DNA from: Micropterix aruncella
Taxonomy: Eukaryota; Arthropoda; Insecta; Lepidoptera; Micropterigidae
Assembly: GCA_944548615.1 (NCBI GenBank)
Contig: OX155952.1
Span: forward strand, 39,629,231-39,693,230
Length of the DNA: 64,000 nt
Reading direction: 5' to 3'
The notes under the pieces are model-generated. The model saw nothing but the letters and a program-made list of their open reading frames with translations, was not told the origin of the DNA and ran no database searches. Within the stretch, counting starts at the first letter, position 1; every line of letters begins with the position of its first letter. Positions 35,824-47,009 of this stretch are shown here, piece after piece. The position numbers and the translations under genes were made by a program.

Positions 35824-36339
35824 TCAAATACAATCAATATCACTGTCAATGCCAATTTCACTTAAACCTAGATCTTCATCATTGTCTTCCTCGCATTCTC
35901 CAGTATTGTCGCAATGGTCAGGATCACCTTCGCACTTGCACATTTCAGTACACCGGAGTCCATTTGACTGACACGTACATGGAGGGACAGCAACGTCTTT
36001 TTGAGCATGAGCAGCGGCAAAGCTCCAAGATAAGCTTTGGTGCACAGGGGTTGGTACAAGCAACAGGCTCGTATGCAATACCTATTTTCTGCCATCCAAA
36101 TCTGAGGGTGACGGGTTATTAGGATGCTGAATTAGGTCCTGATTCCACTCAAAACATTGAAGGTGAGCCCGTAGCAATGCTGGATTTAGTGCTGATTTTG
36201 TTGGAGGAAGGTTCTCATCTTGATGTTGTTTTTTAGTAAACAGGAACCATCGCACTGCTCCTATGTCTGTCAATGATGTTTTGGGGATGTATAGCTGACA
36301 AATGAGTGCTTCCAAGTTAGCCTTCACATCTTCAGTGAG
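35824..36339 (-). pseudogene. Left-arm inverted copy of the nuclease gene 3' end
   Basis: On the - strand this repeats the C-terminal 172 codons of the gene at 36339-37946: KANLEALICQLYIPKTSLTD and onward, then after a frame change near 36080 the cysteine-rich tail PPCTCQSNGLRCTEMCKCEG and the acidic end. The frame break removes the part of the tail that starts at C472 of the right copy. It is a dead inverted duplicate, and its sequence differences from the right arm give a measure of the age of the fold-back. Confidence 0.85.
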
Positions 36340-37946
36340 TGATTAAAATTACCATCAAAGACAAAACCGTTGCCATTAAGACAGACTTATCTCTCATTTC
36401 AAGATTGTTGATAGCTTCCAGAAGCAGACCTGACATAGATTTGAGGCACAATTTAAGCAACTACGAGTTTTCAGCACTACCAAAGTCGTTGTTTGCAATT
36501 GACGGGAGTATGCACCATTGTCTGGCTAAGTACAAACTTACAGATGCTCTAGAATCAATCCAAGAGAAACCTGCTGAAGAAAACGAAGATGATAATACGT
36601 CTACAGCTCATGATGTTCCAGTACATAATGACGAGCTACATGGAAAAGCTGTAATAGTAGATGGCATGGCACTTCTTCATACCTACCACAAACCTACAAC
36701 AGTGAAGACATGTAATGACCTCGGTGTGAAATTCAGCCAATGGATCGGACAAAAATTCAATAACTATAGTGAGGTACATATAGTTTTTGACTCGTACAAA
36801 GAAAACTCATTGAAGAAAGCGATGCGAGACATACGGCAAAAAGGCTCTGATCCAATCCAATACAAAGTCAGGCCAGAAACAAAAATTGAAAGCATACCAA
36901 TGCACAAACTATTGGCCCATGATAAGACGAAAGACGAACTAACCGAGTTCCTTTCCAATCAAATACTCAAATTCGGTGAGACCAACAACAAGAAGTTCGT
37001 ACTCAGTTGGAGGGACAAGGCAGCGTCATCACATGGGGATGATGTATCCTGTCTTTCAAGCACGCAAGAGGAGGCCGACACAAAGATTATATTACCTGCA
37101 GCTTATTTAGCACAGAAAGGAATTAAAACTACTCACGTGTTCTCCCCTGATACTGACGTCCTTATTCTAGCACTAAGGCGATATCCACAACTTTCTGAAG
37201 ATTTTGCTTTCTATCTTGGACATGGTATGAAAAGGTTTGTTCAGATAGGGTCAATTTACAGAGCACTTGGACCTCTGAAAGCCTCTGCACTCCCTGGACT
37301 ACATGCACTTTCAGGAGCTGATGTAACAGGGTCATTTGCTGGCAAAGGAAAAATAAAGTGGTGGAAAGCTTTTAATTCAGCAAGTGATACGATGATAGAA
37401 GCTTTGGCTAAATTGGGGACAACACTGTTACTCACTGAAGATGTGAAGGCTAACTTGGAAGCACTCATTTGTCAGCTATACATCCCCAAAACATCATTGA
37501 CAGACATAGGAGCAGTGCGATGGTTCCTGTTTACTAAAAAACAACATCAAGATGAGAACCTTCCTCCAACAAAATCAGCACTAAATCCAGCATTGCTACG
37601 GGCTCACCTTCAATGTTTTGAGTGGAATCAGGACCTAATTCAGCATCCTAATAACCCGTCACACTCAGATTTTGGATGGCAGAAAATAGGTAGTGCATAC
37701 GAGCCTGTTGCTTGTACCAACCCCTGTGCACCAAAGCTTATCTTGGAGCTTTGCCGCTGCTCATGCTCAAAAAGACGTTGCTGTCCTCCATGTACGTGTC
37801 AGTCAAATGGACTCCGGTGTACTGAAATGTGCAAGTGCGAAGGTGTTCCTGACCATTGCGACAATACGGGAGAATGCGAGGAAGACAATGATGAAGATCT
37901 AGGTTTAAGTGAAATTGGCATTGACAGTGATATTGATTGTATTTGA
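36339..37946 (+). pseudogene. FEN1/XPG-like (PIN-fold) nuclease with CXC-like tail, 5'-truncated
   Basis: An open frame of 535 codons. It is preceded by an in-frame TGA at 36336 and its first codon is GTG at the arm/loop boundary; the first ATG is codon 57 (36507). The true N-terminus appears to be missing, so I call it truncated. Acidic residues fall as in flap endonucleases: D108 (VDGMAL), D151 (VFDSY), E245-x-D247 (QEEADTK), D271-x-D273 (SPDTDVL) and D328 (SGADVTGSF), then a GKGKIKWWKAF helix like the helix-turn segment after the last Asp of FEN1. Human FEN1 has D34, D86, E158-x-E160, D179-x-D181, D233, with the same internal steps. Residues 472-507 form a cysteine cluster (C-x-C-x-C-x4-CC-x2-C-x-C-x6-C-x3-C-x-C) like TSO1-type CXC domains, followed by an acidic C-terminus. 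Similar proteins are, to my recollection, common in aquatic invertebrates as uncharacterised multi-copy genes. A role in element mobility is inference. Confidence 0.7.
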
Positions 37947-38539
37947 AAATTTAACAAATGTAATATTGTATTTCTTCAACAGTATTGTTATTACAAATTA
38001 GAGCTTTTCAAGAAATGTCTCTTTCCTCTTTCCAATTCCTACATTAAAAAAAATATAAAAATGGTATATTTGTTAATTTATTAAAGTTTAATACAGTTAT
38101 TATTGTAATAAATCAGGAAACATGTAAAAAATTTCAAAAACTTTAAATATGTGCTTGCAAAACCCTAAAACTTCTTTTTTTTCATTTCTTAATATTTCTT
38201 TTTACAAAAGTAATTTTTTTGAGAAAACGGTTAGTTATACAAAGAAAGTTGTAAGGACCTTTTCTATGCACAATCTGTCAGGCTACATTTTTTATTCAAC
38301 AACATTTTTCGTATCTTCAACGGTTACTGATATAAATAGGAAAACGTGTTTTTGATGGCGGCCATTTTGTTTTTGGCCCGCAGCGCCCAAACGCACCATT
38401 TTTGACAGTTCCACCATCAAAATTATGTTTCTCCATGGTCAAACGAAGAGATTAAGACTACTTCCACACTTGCATACTGAAGGAGCACACGGATGTACAT
38501 TTGATAGGCGACTACAGTACTGGAAGAGTTTTCTTAGTA

Positions 38540-38725
38540 GTATCATGATCGACCTCGTCGAACGCTCTTAATAAATCACAGTAAACGGCGGCGAATCGCT
38601 TTCCGTGTTCACTTAGGGTGAGAATCTTGGACACAAGAGTCGGTTCGGCAAGTTCGGTGCTCTGCCCATGCCTGTAGGCATACCGCTCATCCCAGAATAA
38701 AAAATTACTAAGTAGCGAGCTGAAT
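38540..38725 (-). pseudogene. LINE reverse transcriptase palm fragment
   Basis: On the - strand, ERYAYRHGQSTELAEPTLVS then a SEHGKRFAAVYCDLLRAFDEVDHD motif. This matches the conserved F-x-D-x-x-K-A-F-D-x-V-D-H block of Jockey-superfamily reverse transcriptases, including the first catalytic Asp (C-D-L). Nothing more of the element is seen: its upstream side is cut near the right end of the fold-back element, which may have inserted into it. Confidence 0.75.
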
Positions 38726-39235
38726 ACGAGATAAAGAGGACCTGCACATGCACTTCCTTAAAAGATAATATTATGAGTCAGTGGGACTCACCTGAAATAC
38801 TACGTAACAATTTTCAGATTTTGTAAGTTTGGTTTTTACTATTTTAGAGAGTGGTGTAATTTGTTTTATTATTGGTTTTAGGTCATAAAATGACTCTCAG
38901 ACAAATTACGTATAGCAATACCAGATAGAAAGGGCTTGAAAGGGCTTTGAAGACTTCACCGTCAACTATGCTTTCGATAATGTCAGAAATTACACAAGAT
39001 GCTTTCCCAGTTGAAGTTTACGATGTAGAGAACGCTAAATGCTAAATAATCAAAAAGTACATTTCCGTGTACATTGCTATATTGAAAGATAGATTCTGTG
39101 AGAGCCTGGAAATCGTTTTTCTTCAAAAAATATATGTTCGCGATGCGTAGGTATGTAAAATACCATGGCAGGCGCACAGTGCTACTACTATATGATTCAC
39201 TACTTCTAACAAATTTACATTTTATGTAATGATTA

Positions 39236-39585
39236 TTATGCATATTACATTATAAATATATTAATATGTATACCTATTTATATTTACTATACTTTTTTAT
39301 AGTTTATTATTTATATTATTTTATCAATATGATGTATATTTTAGCAATTTATTTCATGCAATGAGTTAAATATATCTATTAATGTCTTAATGTGGCTTTC
39401 TTGTCTCTTTCCTCGAAATCTACCTTATTACGTAAAAATTGGATTTCCTTTTTTGTATATTTTGTATTTTGCCCGGGAACGATATTGGCCTTAGTTTTTT
39501 AATTGGCCTTAGTTTTGCATAATATGTTTAAATATTGGGTATAAAACGCTGTAAGTTTTATGAAAAATTAAATTGAAAATATATT
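39236..39585 (+). repeat. AT-rich repeat family, copy 3
   Basis: Collinear with 21000-21395 and 18195-18540, ending AAACGCTGTAAGTTTTATGA with an A-rich tail. An 18-bp internal duplication (TTGGCCTTAGTTTT twice, about 39488-39520) is private to this copy. Confidence 0.65.
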
Positions 39586-39699
39586 TTTTTTAAATACTGA
39601 CCCACACCAATTTATGCAAAACATGTTATACTCTCTTTTGCCGACCTATCTGTCACGATGACCGAAGTTTCACGCCTTACCTGGGTTATATCAGAAGGG

Positions 39700-40010
39700 G
39701 CGTTATGTGCTTACTCATGAGACTTTTCAAATATACCCTAGGCGGCCATATAGGACCTGCGCGCCCTCTTCTGCGCCTCGCTTGGATTTATGTCCGTTTA
39801 ATTTACACTCGATTCGCCGCAGATTAAATTTAATGATGGCAAGCGTTGTTACGAGGCCAATACGCCACGAGAGACCCATCGCCATAATTTCTGGTTTGAC
39901 AGCCAGCCCGCACCGTCCCATTTTGCTAGACTTCGCGAGATTACGAGATTGCATTGCGCCTGCGAGCAGCTTCTCACACCTCCAATCGGGAGTAGCCAAA
40001 TACAGAGATT
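39700..40010. other. GC-richer unique block
   Basis: Open over about 100 codons on both strands with no recognisable domain. Composition resembles the other unique GC-rich blocks; possibly non-coding conserved DNA. Confidence 0.25.
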
Positions 40011-40179
40011 TCTGATCGATGTTCTTTTTTTACAACGCTTTTATTAGGTCGACCTGTATGTAACTATGTAATGGAATTTAGGGTAACTAATTTAACCATC
40101 TTCCAAGGATCGTAGCGTCATGAAAATTGGCAGCTGTGTGTAGTTCTGGTGACAATACAATAATATGGTACTGTCGAAA

Positions 40180-40398
40180 TGATCTGATGACGGAGTCGGA
40201 AGATATAAACTGGAACTTCACGGTGGAACATCGAATCATAGCTGTGTTTGGACTTATTAGAAAAGTCTTGGAATGAACTTTGACCACGATTAGGTTTCAA
40301 GGTCTGATGATGAAGCCGGAAGATAGGCACTGGCATTCCATGATGGAATATCGTATCATAGCCGTGTTTGGACTTGTTGGAAAGGTCTTGTAACAACG
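40180..40398 (+). repeat. Two tandem units of about 98 bp at 121-bp period
   Basis: 40180-40277 and 40301-40398 share TCTGATGA, GGAAGATA, TGGAA and ATCGTATCATAGCCGTGTTT-like words, ending in GGACTTGTTGGAAAGGTCTT-like sequence with substitutions. Confidence 0.8.
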
Positions 40399-40899
40399 AT
40401 AGATATATGTACAATCTTTTCATAGTTTATTATGGTTTTGCAAAGATACGTTTACAGATAAGATGTCGTTGTTCTGATACAATAGTCTTTTTTTTTTGGT
40501 TTTTGCGTGCATTTATAAAAGCGTGTTTTTAGTGTTTTTGTTTAAACTATTAATTTTTATTATTAAATTCGAGAGGGCCCCGATTCACGAAAGTTACAAA
40601 ACACATATTTACTAATATATTCCACCTGTAAGTTACAGATGTTTCTCGAAAATAACGCCATTAACTAGTCTTGTACGATCAATACCTAAATTTTCATCAT
40701 AATCGGTTGCCAGTACCTAAATTTTCATCGGCTCCCCCGCTCACCGCCGGTGAGGCGGCGGGTTAGGCGCGCGTGAATTTTGAACATCCGCCATGCACAC
40801 AACATCACTGTATCTTGTGTTACGTCCTTACGCTCGGCGATGGGCATTAATAACATTTTAAGAAGAGGGTTTCACGTAGTAGAGAGTATGAAACCGTCG

Positions 40900-41110
40900 T
40901 CTCTATTAAATTTCGGGGTTCTTATGTCAATGGCTTCCTGGATCATGCGGGGAAAGTAAATTTGTTCTCCGGATAGCACAATGGGATTTTGCAACTGCAT
41001 CCAGTGTTAGTTCCGCTATTCAATGTGTGTTCACAAATCGCCGATTTTTCTCGCTGAATGTTTTGACTGAGCTGCGTGAAGAAAGCTTCCTGTCCAGAGA
41101 AAAAAATTCA
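40900..41110 (-). pseudogene. Penelope-like element, GIY-YIG domain C-terminal fragment
   Basis: On the - strand, SEKSAICEHTLNSGTNTGCS then an IPLCYPENKFTFPA-like stretch. This is a diverged form of the K-S-A-x-x-E-H ... I-x-F ... Y-F-x-R-x-I-x-E-A-I-E-I segment found after the GIY-YIG nuclease core of Penelope-like retroelements, here with stops. It is recognised by comparison with the better fragment at 51160-51645. Confidence 0.6.
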
Positions 41111-42170
41111 AGGTCATTAAACCTGTTATTAAAAGAGCTGAGTAACCGTATCATAGTAGAGTTGCTGAAGTGGCTTGTATTGCATCTGGGCACGTGAAAC
41201 GAGGAACTCGGGTACTTCTCGGGGGCACTCTCAAGGAAATTCGCTCAGTTAAAGCTGGACAGTCTATTAAACTCCAGTATGTACCTACATCGAGCGTTTA
41301 GGCGTTGACAACTCAACACTCTCTTTTTTAACAAAAAAAAAAGAAATTCGAAATAAGCAGCCTACTAAAGAGCCGCCTTACAATTTGTAACTGTATATTT
41401 TTATATACATCTAACCCCCTTGCATCTCTTTACTTATTTACACATTCTATTTTCCGTCCCCTTCCCCCATTAGCTAATGATTATTGCTATCTTCTCGTTT
41501 TTCGTAAGGCGTAGCCTCATTAAAATTAGATTAGGGAAATTGCATTCTTTCCATTTCAGGCCCTCAGACGTAGTAGACCCGGCGAGATTGCGTAAAGTGG
41601 GATGAGTGGCGAATTATTCAAGCTCTTTCCACCCCCGCTCTTTCTGCATTAGCTGTATCCAACCAAAAATAAGTCTTATTCGCATTTATTTATTATGTAA
41701 CGTGATCGTGCGATACTTCAATTTTATATTTTGGCGGATTCATCACCATATTTTGAGATCGCATATCACATATGATTTCGTATATTCGGCACATGTAAAC
41801 TCGTAAAACATCAAGTCGTAGTATCACAATTGCTGTAATATTACGAATTATGTACCGTTTGTTTTTTTTAATGTATTGTACACACAATACAGTACAACAT
41901 TGGGGGCCTATTTCCGAGTGGCAATATCGCCAGTATTCGCCAGGGTTATTTTGACTAAATGTTTACGTTGGCAAAGTAATATATAACAAGTGTAATTATT
42001 GTAAATTAGTGGTCATAGTAAATGAGTACAATTACATAATAAGCACAATATACAGGTGAGTTTTTAATTAGTGACATACTAGAAGTATCTGAATCAATAT
42101 CAGCAAACAAGCAACTTTTGATAAAACAACTTAGGTTTTTTTTTCAGAAAACATTTTTTTTTGTTTTATT
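41111..42170. other. No gene recognised
   Basis: AT-rich. 41110-41290 may continue the decayed Penelope-like copy (EVACIASGHVKRGT-like translation), but I cannot support its boundaries. Confidence 0.35.
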
Positions 42171-43500
42171 AAGAAATTTATTTATTTATTTATTTAAGTA
42201 ATTCAAGAATAATTTAAAACAATTTTATCTTAGGAACTATGCATGAAATATTTTAAACATTGAATAAATAGCAGAAAATGAATACATAGCAAAGTCCAGT
42301 GACAACGCCACCTAACTAGGCCGGGACCTGTTCTAAGGTGAACGTTTAATTTTGTGCGTGCTTGTTCATAATTGTGATTATTACAAAAACAAAATATTTT
42401 TGTAACAAAAAAAAATAAAATAATAATAAATTGTCGTAATAAAATAATTATTTGGTCACAAAAGAATAAACATGCAACAACTACCTTAAAAACTATTAAA
42501 TACTTAAAATTAGGAGTAGAAAATAAACATGTGACTAAGATTAAGAATATATATACACATATATATACATACATACATACACATACAGATATATTTAAAA
42601 ATAATAATATTAAATACAATAATAAAAGTAATTTTAATATGATATAAAATATAGTATAACATAAAATTCTAAATATTAATGTGTTCGAATTAGTATATTA
42701 ATATATAATGTCCAATATTTTTGTGATTTTTTGTCGTCCCTCTTTTATAAGCCATTTTGTAAGTAGCCTTTTAAAAACTGGGTCTTATTTTGCGTCGATT
42801 TTATATCACCAGGAAGAGCATTGAAAAACCTTGGGGCTATGAATGTATAGGAGCGCTGACCAAAAGCAGTATTCCTTCTGGGTACTATTATATTGCGGTC
42901 TTTGGAATACCTCGTTCTTATGGTACTTTGAGAAAAAATATTTATTTGGTCAAACTTAGTATAGGAGAGTGTGGCTTTTAAATATAGTTGCTTGGTATCC
43001 AACACATTATACTCCTTGAAAAGATCTTCCGAAGGATATCGATACGGCTTTCGCATGAGAATCTTTAAAATCGACTTTTGTGCAACATCTAAGGGGTAAA
43101 GAATGGTCTTAGAACAACCGCCCCATCCTATCACCCCGTAGCTCAAGATACTTTCACACAATGCATAATAAACGCTTTTTAGTGTTCTCGGGTCTAAAAT
43201 ATTTCTTACCTCTTTGAAGGTATATCCCAGTTTACGAACTTTAGATGCTAATAAATCTATATGTTCTTGCCATCTTAGTTTGTTATCTACGGTGATGCCT
43301 AGATATTTTGTCGATTCCACTCTTTCTAAAGTATGACAGCTGCAACCAATTTGTCTATTACATGTATGAATAATGACGCTGTGCTCCGATGGGGGTTGGC
43401 CTTTAATATTAATACTAAAGGTAATTAATTTTGTTTTTTCTATATTTAGACTAAGCAGCGAGTTATCCAACCAATTCCTAACTATATGCATGCCTATAGT
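42170..43500 (-). pseudogene. 5'-truncated LINE, reverse transcriptase C-terminal third
   Basis: A continuous 248-codon frame on the - strand (42745-43491). It begins at VRNWLDNSLLSLNIEKTKLI, just after the active-site region, then KYLGITVDNKLRWQEHIDLL, LRSVYYALCESILSYGVIGW-like sequence and the C-terminal domain with QRSYTFIAPRFFNALPGDIK. The YADD core is missing, so it cannot function. The 3' UTR extends to the TTTATTTATTTATTT tract at about 42178. It is the same kind of element as 18.9-20.1 kb, and its frame has no stop, suggesting a fairly recent insertion. Confidence 0.85.
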
Positions 43501-43676
43501 TAAATAAATAACAGTTGCTTATTAGCTCGTACTGATTCACCCATTTCAAGGTGTCACTAATTAAAAACTCACCCTGTAGAAAATAAAACAAATTAATAAC
43601 ATATGTCAACTAAATATCGAAGGGAAGAATGGAATATAAGGCCAAGCTAGGATACAGATGGGGGGGGGGGGGGTAT

Positions 43677-43895
43677 TTATACGTTAAGTAAATGTCTTGA
43701 TTTATATTTTTGAAACCCGGTCAGGTTTTCTAATTGTCTCAGTGGCAAAGGAACAGAGTTCCATATTCGAGCCGCTTGCACTACAAAAGACTTGGACATG
43801 AACGTTGCTGAATGCTGAGGTATAGCCAGTTTTAAATTTAAAGTTAGAAAAAAGGCTAAAGTATATTCTAAGCCTCTCATTTTATTAAACTCCAA
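43677..43895 (-). pseudogene. LINE reverse transcriptase C-terminal fragment
   Basis: On the - strand, KLAIPQHSATFMSKSFVVQA then ARIWNSVPLPLRQLENLTGF. This is the C-terminal A-x-x-x-W-N-x-L-P-x-x-L-R motif and tail of a different LINE from the one at 42.2-43.5 kb. It begins just after a 14-base G run at 43660-43673. Confidence 0.65.
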
Positions 43896-44884
43896 AATAC
43901 TATAAGAATTGCGTGGTGAAAATCGGTTATAAATGACACCAAATTGAAATCACAATTACTTCGATTTTTGTACATTTTCTGTACTGCGCCAATGGAGAAC
44001 GCTATAGCCGTCATCATAGAAAACTATTCCGTGTCTACATATAATTATCTAGGGTTTATTAAAGATCACGAAACATAAGTATATTTTTAAAAAGGCATTT
44101 ACAATCCAAATATGCGTGGAAAAACATGGTAAAAAACAGTTTTTTTTAATATGCTGAATATTATTGATAACTGTTTATTTATTGTCTATTTTATTACATC
44201 ACCAATATAAGCCTTCATTCGATTGCGCACGCGAATCTCCGCCTTGATTGATGACGATCGATTAATAGACCAAGCACTCTCGCCTCAGAGCACCATATTC
44301 AGTCACTTGTGTATTTTCTCTGCAAACGCGTTCGCTAGTAATTGCTACACTTATTAATCATTCTCGAATGTCTAATGATTTCGTGACCCGCGTTAATCTA
44401 TCCGAAGCCTCCGTTACTGCTTCTTCTGAGATCAAAGGCATAATTTAGTTAGGCGATTTTCACACTGACTTTCGCAATTTTTTTGAAAGCTAGTGATATT
44501 TTTGGGGTTACTAACTAATGTTTACCAACAACGTGATTTTCTGACGTATAAAAAATGGGAAACAAGACTATATATAAAATGCAGTTTAATCATTTAAGAA
44601 ATGATGAGCGCCACTGCGTATTGTAGAAAAAACGCAGGAACTAAATATAGAAAGGAAAACAAACTACTAAAAATGTATACTTAGAGGTACGTTACGGAAA
44701 AACATTCCTACTGTTTTTCCCAGCGGTAGACTCCCACAAATTAGATTTGTAGATTCTGCGAGCTTTATTTCGGGTTCCTTCTAAGAGATGATGAAATACG
44801 GTCTGACTCGCACTGACGTACAGAGCAGTTAACAAATATCTAAACACAAGTTACAAGTGAACGGGTCAAATCCAATTGACCCGT
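43896..44884. other. No gene recognised
   Basis: Mostly AT-rich. 44210-44420 is somewhat GC-richer and unmatched. No domain in any frame. Confidence 0.4.
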
Positions 44885-45000
44885 TCTATTCAATTCATTT
44901 ATTAAAAAAAAAATCTTTACAGATTGTAGAAACTTAAAACTAGATTTAGACCACATAGTAATCCAACTGTTGCCGGTATTCTCTCATGTTTACTTGAGGA
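44885..45000 (-). repeat. LINE 3' end, same family as 13786-15142
   Basis: The inverse of the 3' end of the 13.8-15.1-kb LINE: AAGTTTCTACAATCTGTAAA, then a T-rich stretch, then AATAAATGAATTGAATAG. Only the 3' UTR is clear. Confidence 0.65.
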
Positions 45001-45570
45001 TGTTGAGGTTATACAAAATACCTGTTTGCGGCTAAAATAAAACAAAACATGGGATGGAATCACGGTGCTCGATATATCAAACCGCCATCAAAAACTGAAG
45101 CGACATTAATCGGAATTAACAGAATCTACAAAACTACATATTTTTAATGAAATTAAAAAAGAACAAACAAAAGAATATTTGACGGAGGAAATAAATAAAT
45201 GAGTATGTGCCATAAAATCAGAATATAATTATTGTCTTTTATGCATTATTAGTTTAATTTAGTTAAAATTTACTGTTGACAGTATTTTTTTATATTTCAA
45301 CATTGCGATATTGATCACTCAGAGATATGTTTTGGAAAAAAAATAACATTACTGTTATTAGGACTGAAAAATCAGAGGAATAATCCTAAACAACTGAAAA
45401 CCCCCTACAAATAACATGCCAAATACACAACAAATGATTTTTGTTACTTGTTTTCTTGATTTTTTTAGGAATAGTTTATTTTAAAATCAGTAGACTATCA
45501 TAAAACTTATTATAACTTGAAAATTTGCCTTATTCAACCACTTATTCTCCATTCATTCTTTTTTCCTCAG

Positions 45571-45743
45571 GTACTGGTAACACATCAACCGATGGGGCAT
45601 ACAAACCATCATTTCTCACTGATCAGGAGCTGAAGCACCTTATTCTAGAGGCGGCCGATGGTTTCCTCTTCGTGGTCAGCTGTGACACAGGCCGTGTCAT
45701 TTACGTCAGCGATTCTGTGGCACCTGTACTTAATTATTCCCAA
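45571..45743 (+). CDS. tgo: ARNT/Tango exon A: start of PAS-A
   Basis: Bounded by TTTTTTCCTCAG at 45559-45570 and GTGAGT at 45744. Two bases complete a codon from an earlier exon, then 57 codons read [20 protein letters not shown] followed by [20 protein letters not shown] and [16 protein letters not shown]. This is the junction after the bHLH domain and the first half of PAS-A in ARNT orthologues; the [13 protein letters not shown] wording fits Tango and not Cycle/BMAL. ARNT/Tango is the common nuclear partner of bHLH-PAS proteins such as Trachealess, Single-minded, Spineless and Similar. The preceding bHLH exon was searched for by eye and not found in the window, so the gene is partial here. 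The next intron is 2261 bp. Confidence 0.93.
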
Positions 45744-46487
45744 GTGAGTTGTTGTATTTTTCTTGTTTAGTTTAATCGACTACATGAGTCCAAATTAGGC
45801 GTATATTCCTATAATAAATACTCAGGTAGTCATCAAATAATAGATCGAGTGGCTGTTGTTTCATTTTAATAACATAAAATTAAAAAAAACGACAAAGAGA
45901 TTAACAATTAATTGATTGGAAGGAAAGTTGTTTCATATTTTTGTCACAGTGTTCGCGTTTTTTAGGAGTGGTGGCACCTACGGTTTCTCTACTGTTTTGT
46001 GTAGATTTTTCGAGTTTTTGAGATTTTAGTAATAGTTACAGTGGCGGCCAACATGGGCCTTAAATATATTTGCCTTTCACAAATTTCGATTGCCTGTATT
46101 TACCTGTAATTACTTTTTTCGGAATATAAAATTACGTTTTGGTAAAATGTACGTCATAAATTTGGCCATAACATTAGAAATGTATTAGAATTCAATTGGG
46201 AAAATTCCATTTAGTGTCTTTGGCATATTTATTTTTAGTCACACTTTTTTTGAGTAAAAATGGTGAAGTTTTTTTTTTAAATATAAGTTTTTTTTTGACA
46301 TTTTAGAGTATTTGGCATAGCTAAATTAAAATGTTAGGTACTATGATAAAAAAAAATGATTCCGTTAGTAATATTTAAATAATAATTTTTGAGTTAAGAC
46401 AAAATTACCTAATTGGAGACAAATTCATTTAATTTCTCGTTGATTTCTGAGTTTTTACCAGTCAGTTTACTCAGTAATTTTAAACTA

Positions 46488-46989
46488 GGGGCCGTTCACA
46501 TATTACGTAATCACCTGGGGAGGGGGGGGTTGGAGCTGAGGTTTAAGCTTGATTACAAGGAGGAAGGAGAGAATGCCCATTGGTATCCTCTCTTGTTTTA
46601 TTTTTTTGGTCTAAACCTGCACATTAAATGTGGATTTTTGAATGCATTCTTAAATATTTTTTTTCTTTTTAATACCGTCTTTACAGCCACTACTGTCTGA
46701 AGATTGTATTCTGTAAAATAAACAAAAGAGTTTAAGATTTTGTAATTACTTTATATTATATTAATAAAAGCATTCTAAAATGTTTTTTTTCCACTTAATG
46801 TCTTAAGTGAAAAAAAAACCATTACAAAGACTGTTCACGTTTCCTCACATTTTCCGAAAATTCGGTTGATTACGTTATCTTGGGGGGGGGGAGAGGGGAG
46901 GGTCAGCCCATTGATTACGTCTGTTTACATAGGGGAGGGGGTAGGTCAAAATTTCCAAAAACGTGATTACGTAATATATGGACGGCCCC
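46488..46989. mobile_element. MITE with 27-bp terminal inverted repeats, in tango intron
   Basis: Left end GGGGCCGTTCACATATTACG and, inverted, right end GGGGCCGTCCATATATTACG, matching over about 27 bp with two differences and followed by G-rich tracts on both sides. CTA precedes and TTA follows, compatible with a worn 3-bp or 2-bp duplication. No transposase is encoded; the superfamily is undetermined. Confidence 0.8.
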
Positions 46990-47009
46990 TTATTATGATT
47001 ACAATTATG

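Larger units (their letters stand above)
35243..38517. mobile_element. Fold-back element with ~1.1-kb inverted arms and a FEN1/XPG-like gene
   Basis: The left arm (35243-36339) and right arm (37431-38517) are reverse complements with a few percent divergence and small indels. The outer ends read CAGTAGTCCCCTTTCAAATG on the left and CTGTAGTCGCCTATCAAATG on the right strand. A loop of about 1.09 kb separates them. Both arms carry the 3' end of the same gene and its 3' flank. The structure is therefore an inverted duplication of one end of an element, not a pair of ordinary terminal repeats. No target-site duplication was found. RNA from this locus could fold into a long hairpin. Confidence 0.85.

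Noticed and set aside
35824..36339. Separate gene on the - strand in the left arm
   Set aside because: It is the inverted duplicate of the right-arm coding end with a frameshift.
1..45570. Search for the tango bHLH exon (expected E-R-R-R-R-N-K-M motif and a donor ending in phase with exon A)
   Set aside because: No matching stretch was found by eye on the + strand; it is probably outside the window. A translated search with a bHLH profile would settle it.
45571..45743. Assignment of the PAS gene to Cycle/BMAL instead of Tango
   Set aside because: The [13 protein letters not shown] and RRGFICRM/VHCTGYIKNWPP wording fits ARNT/Tango; Cycle has a different PAS-A core.
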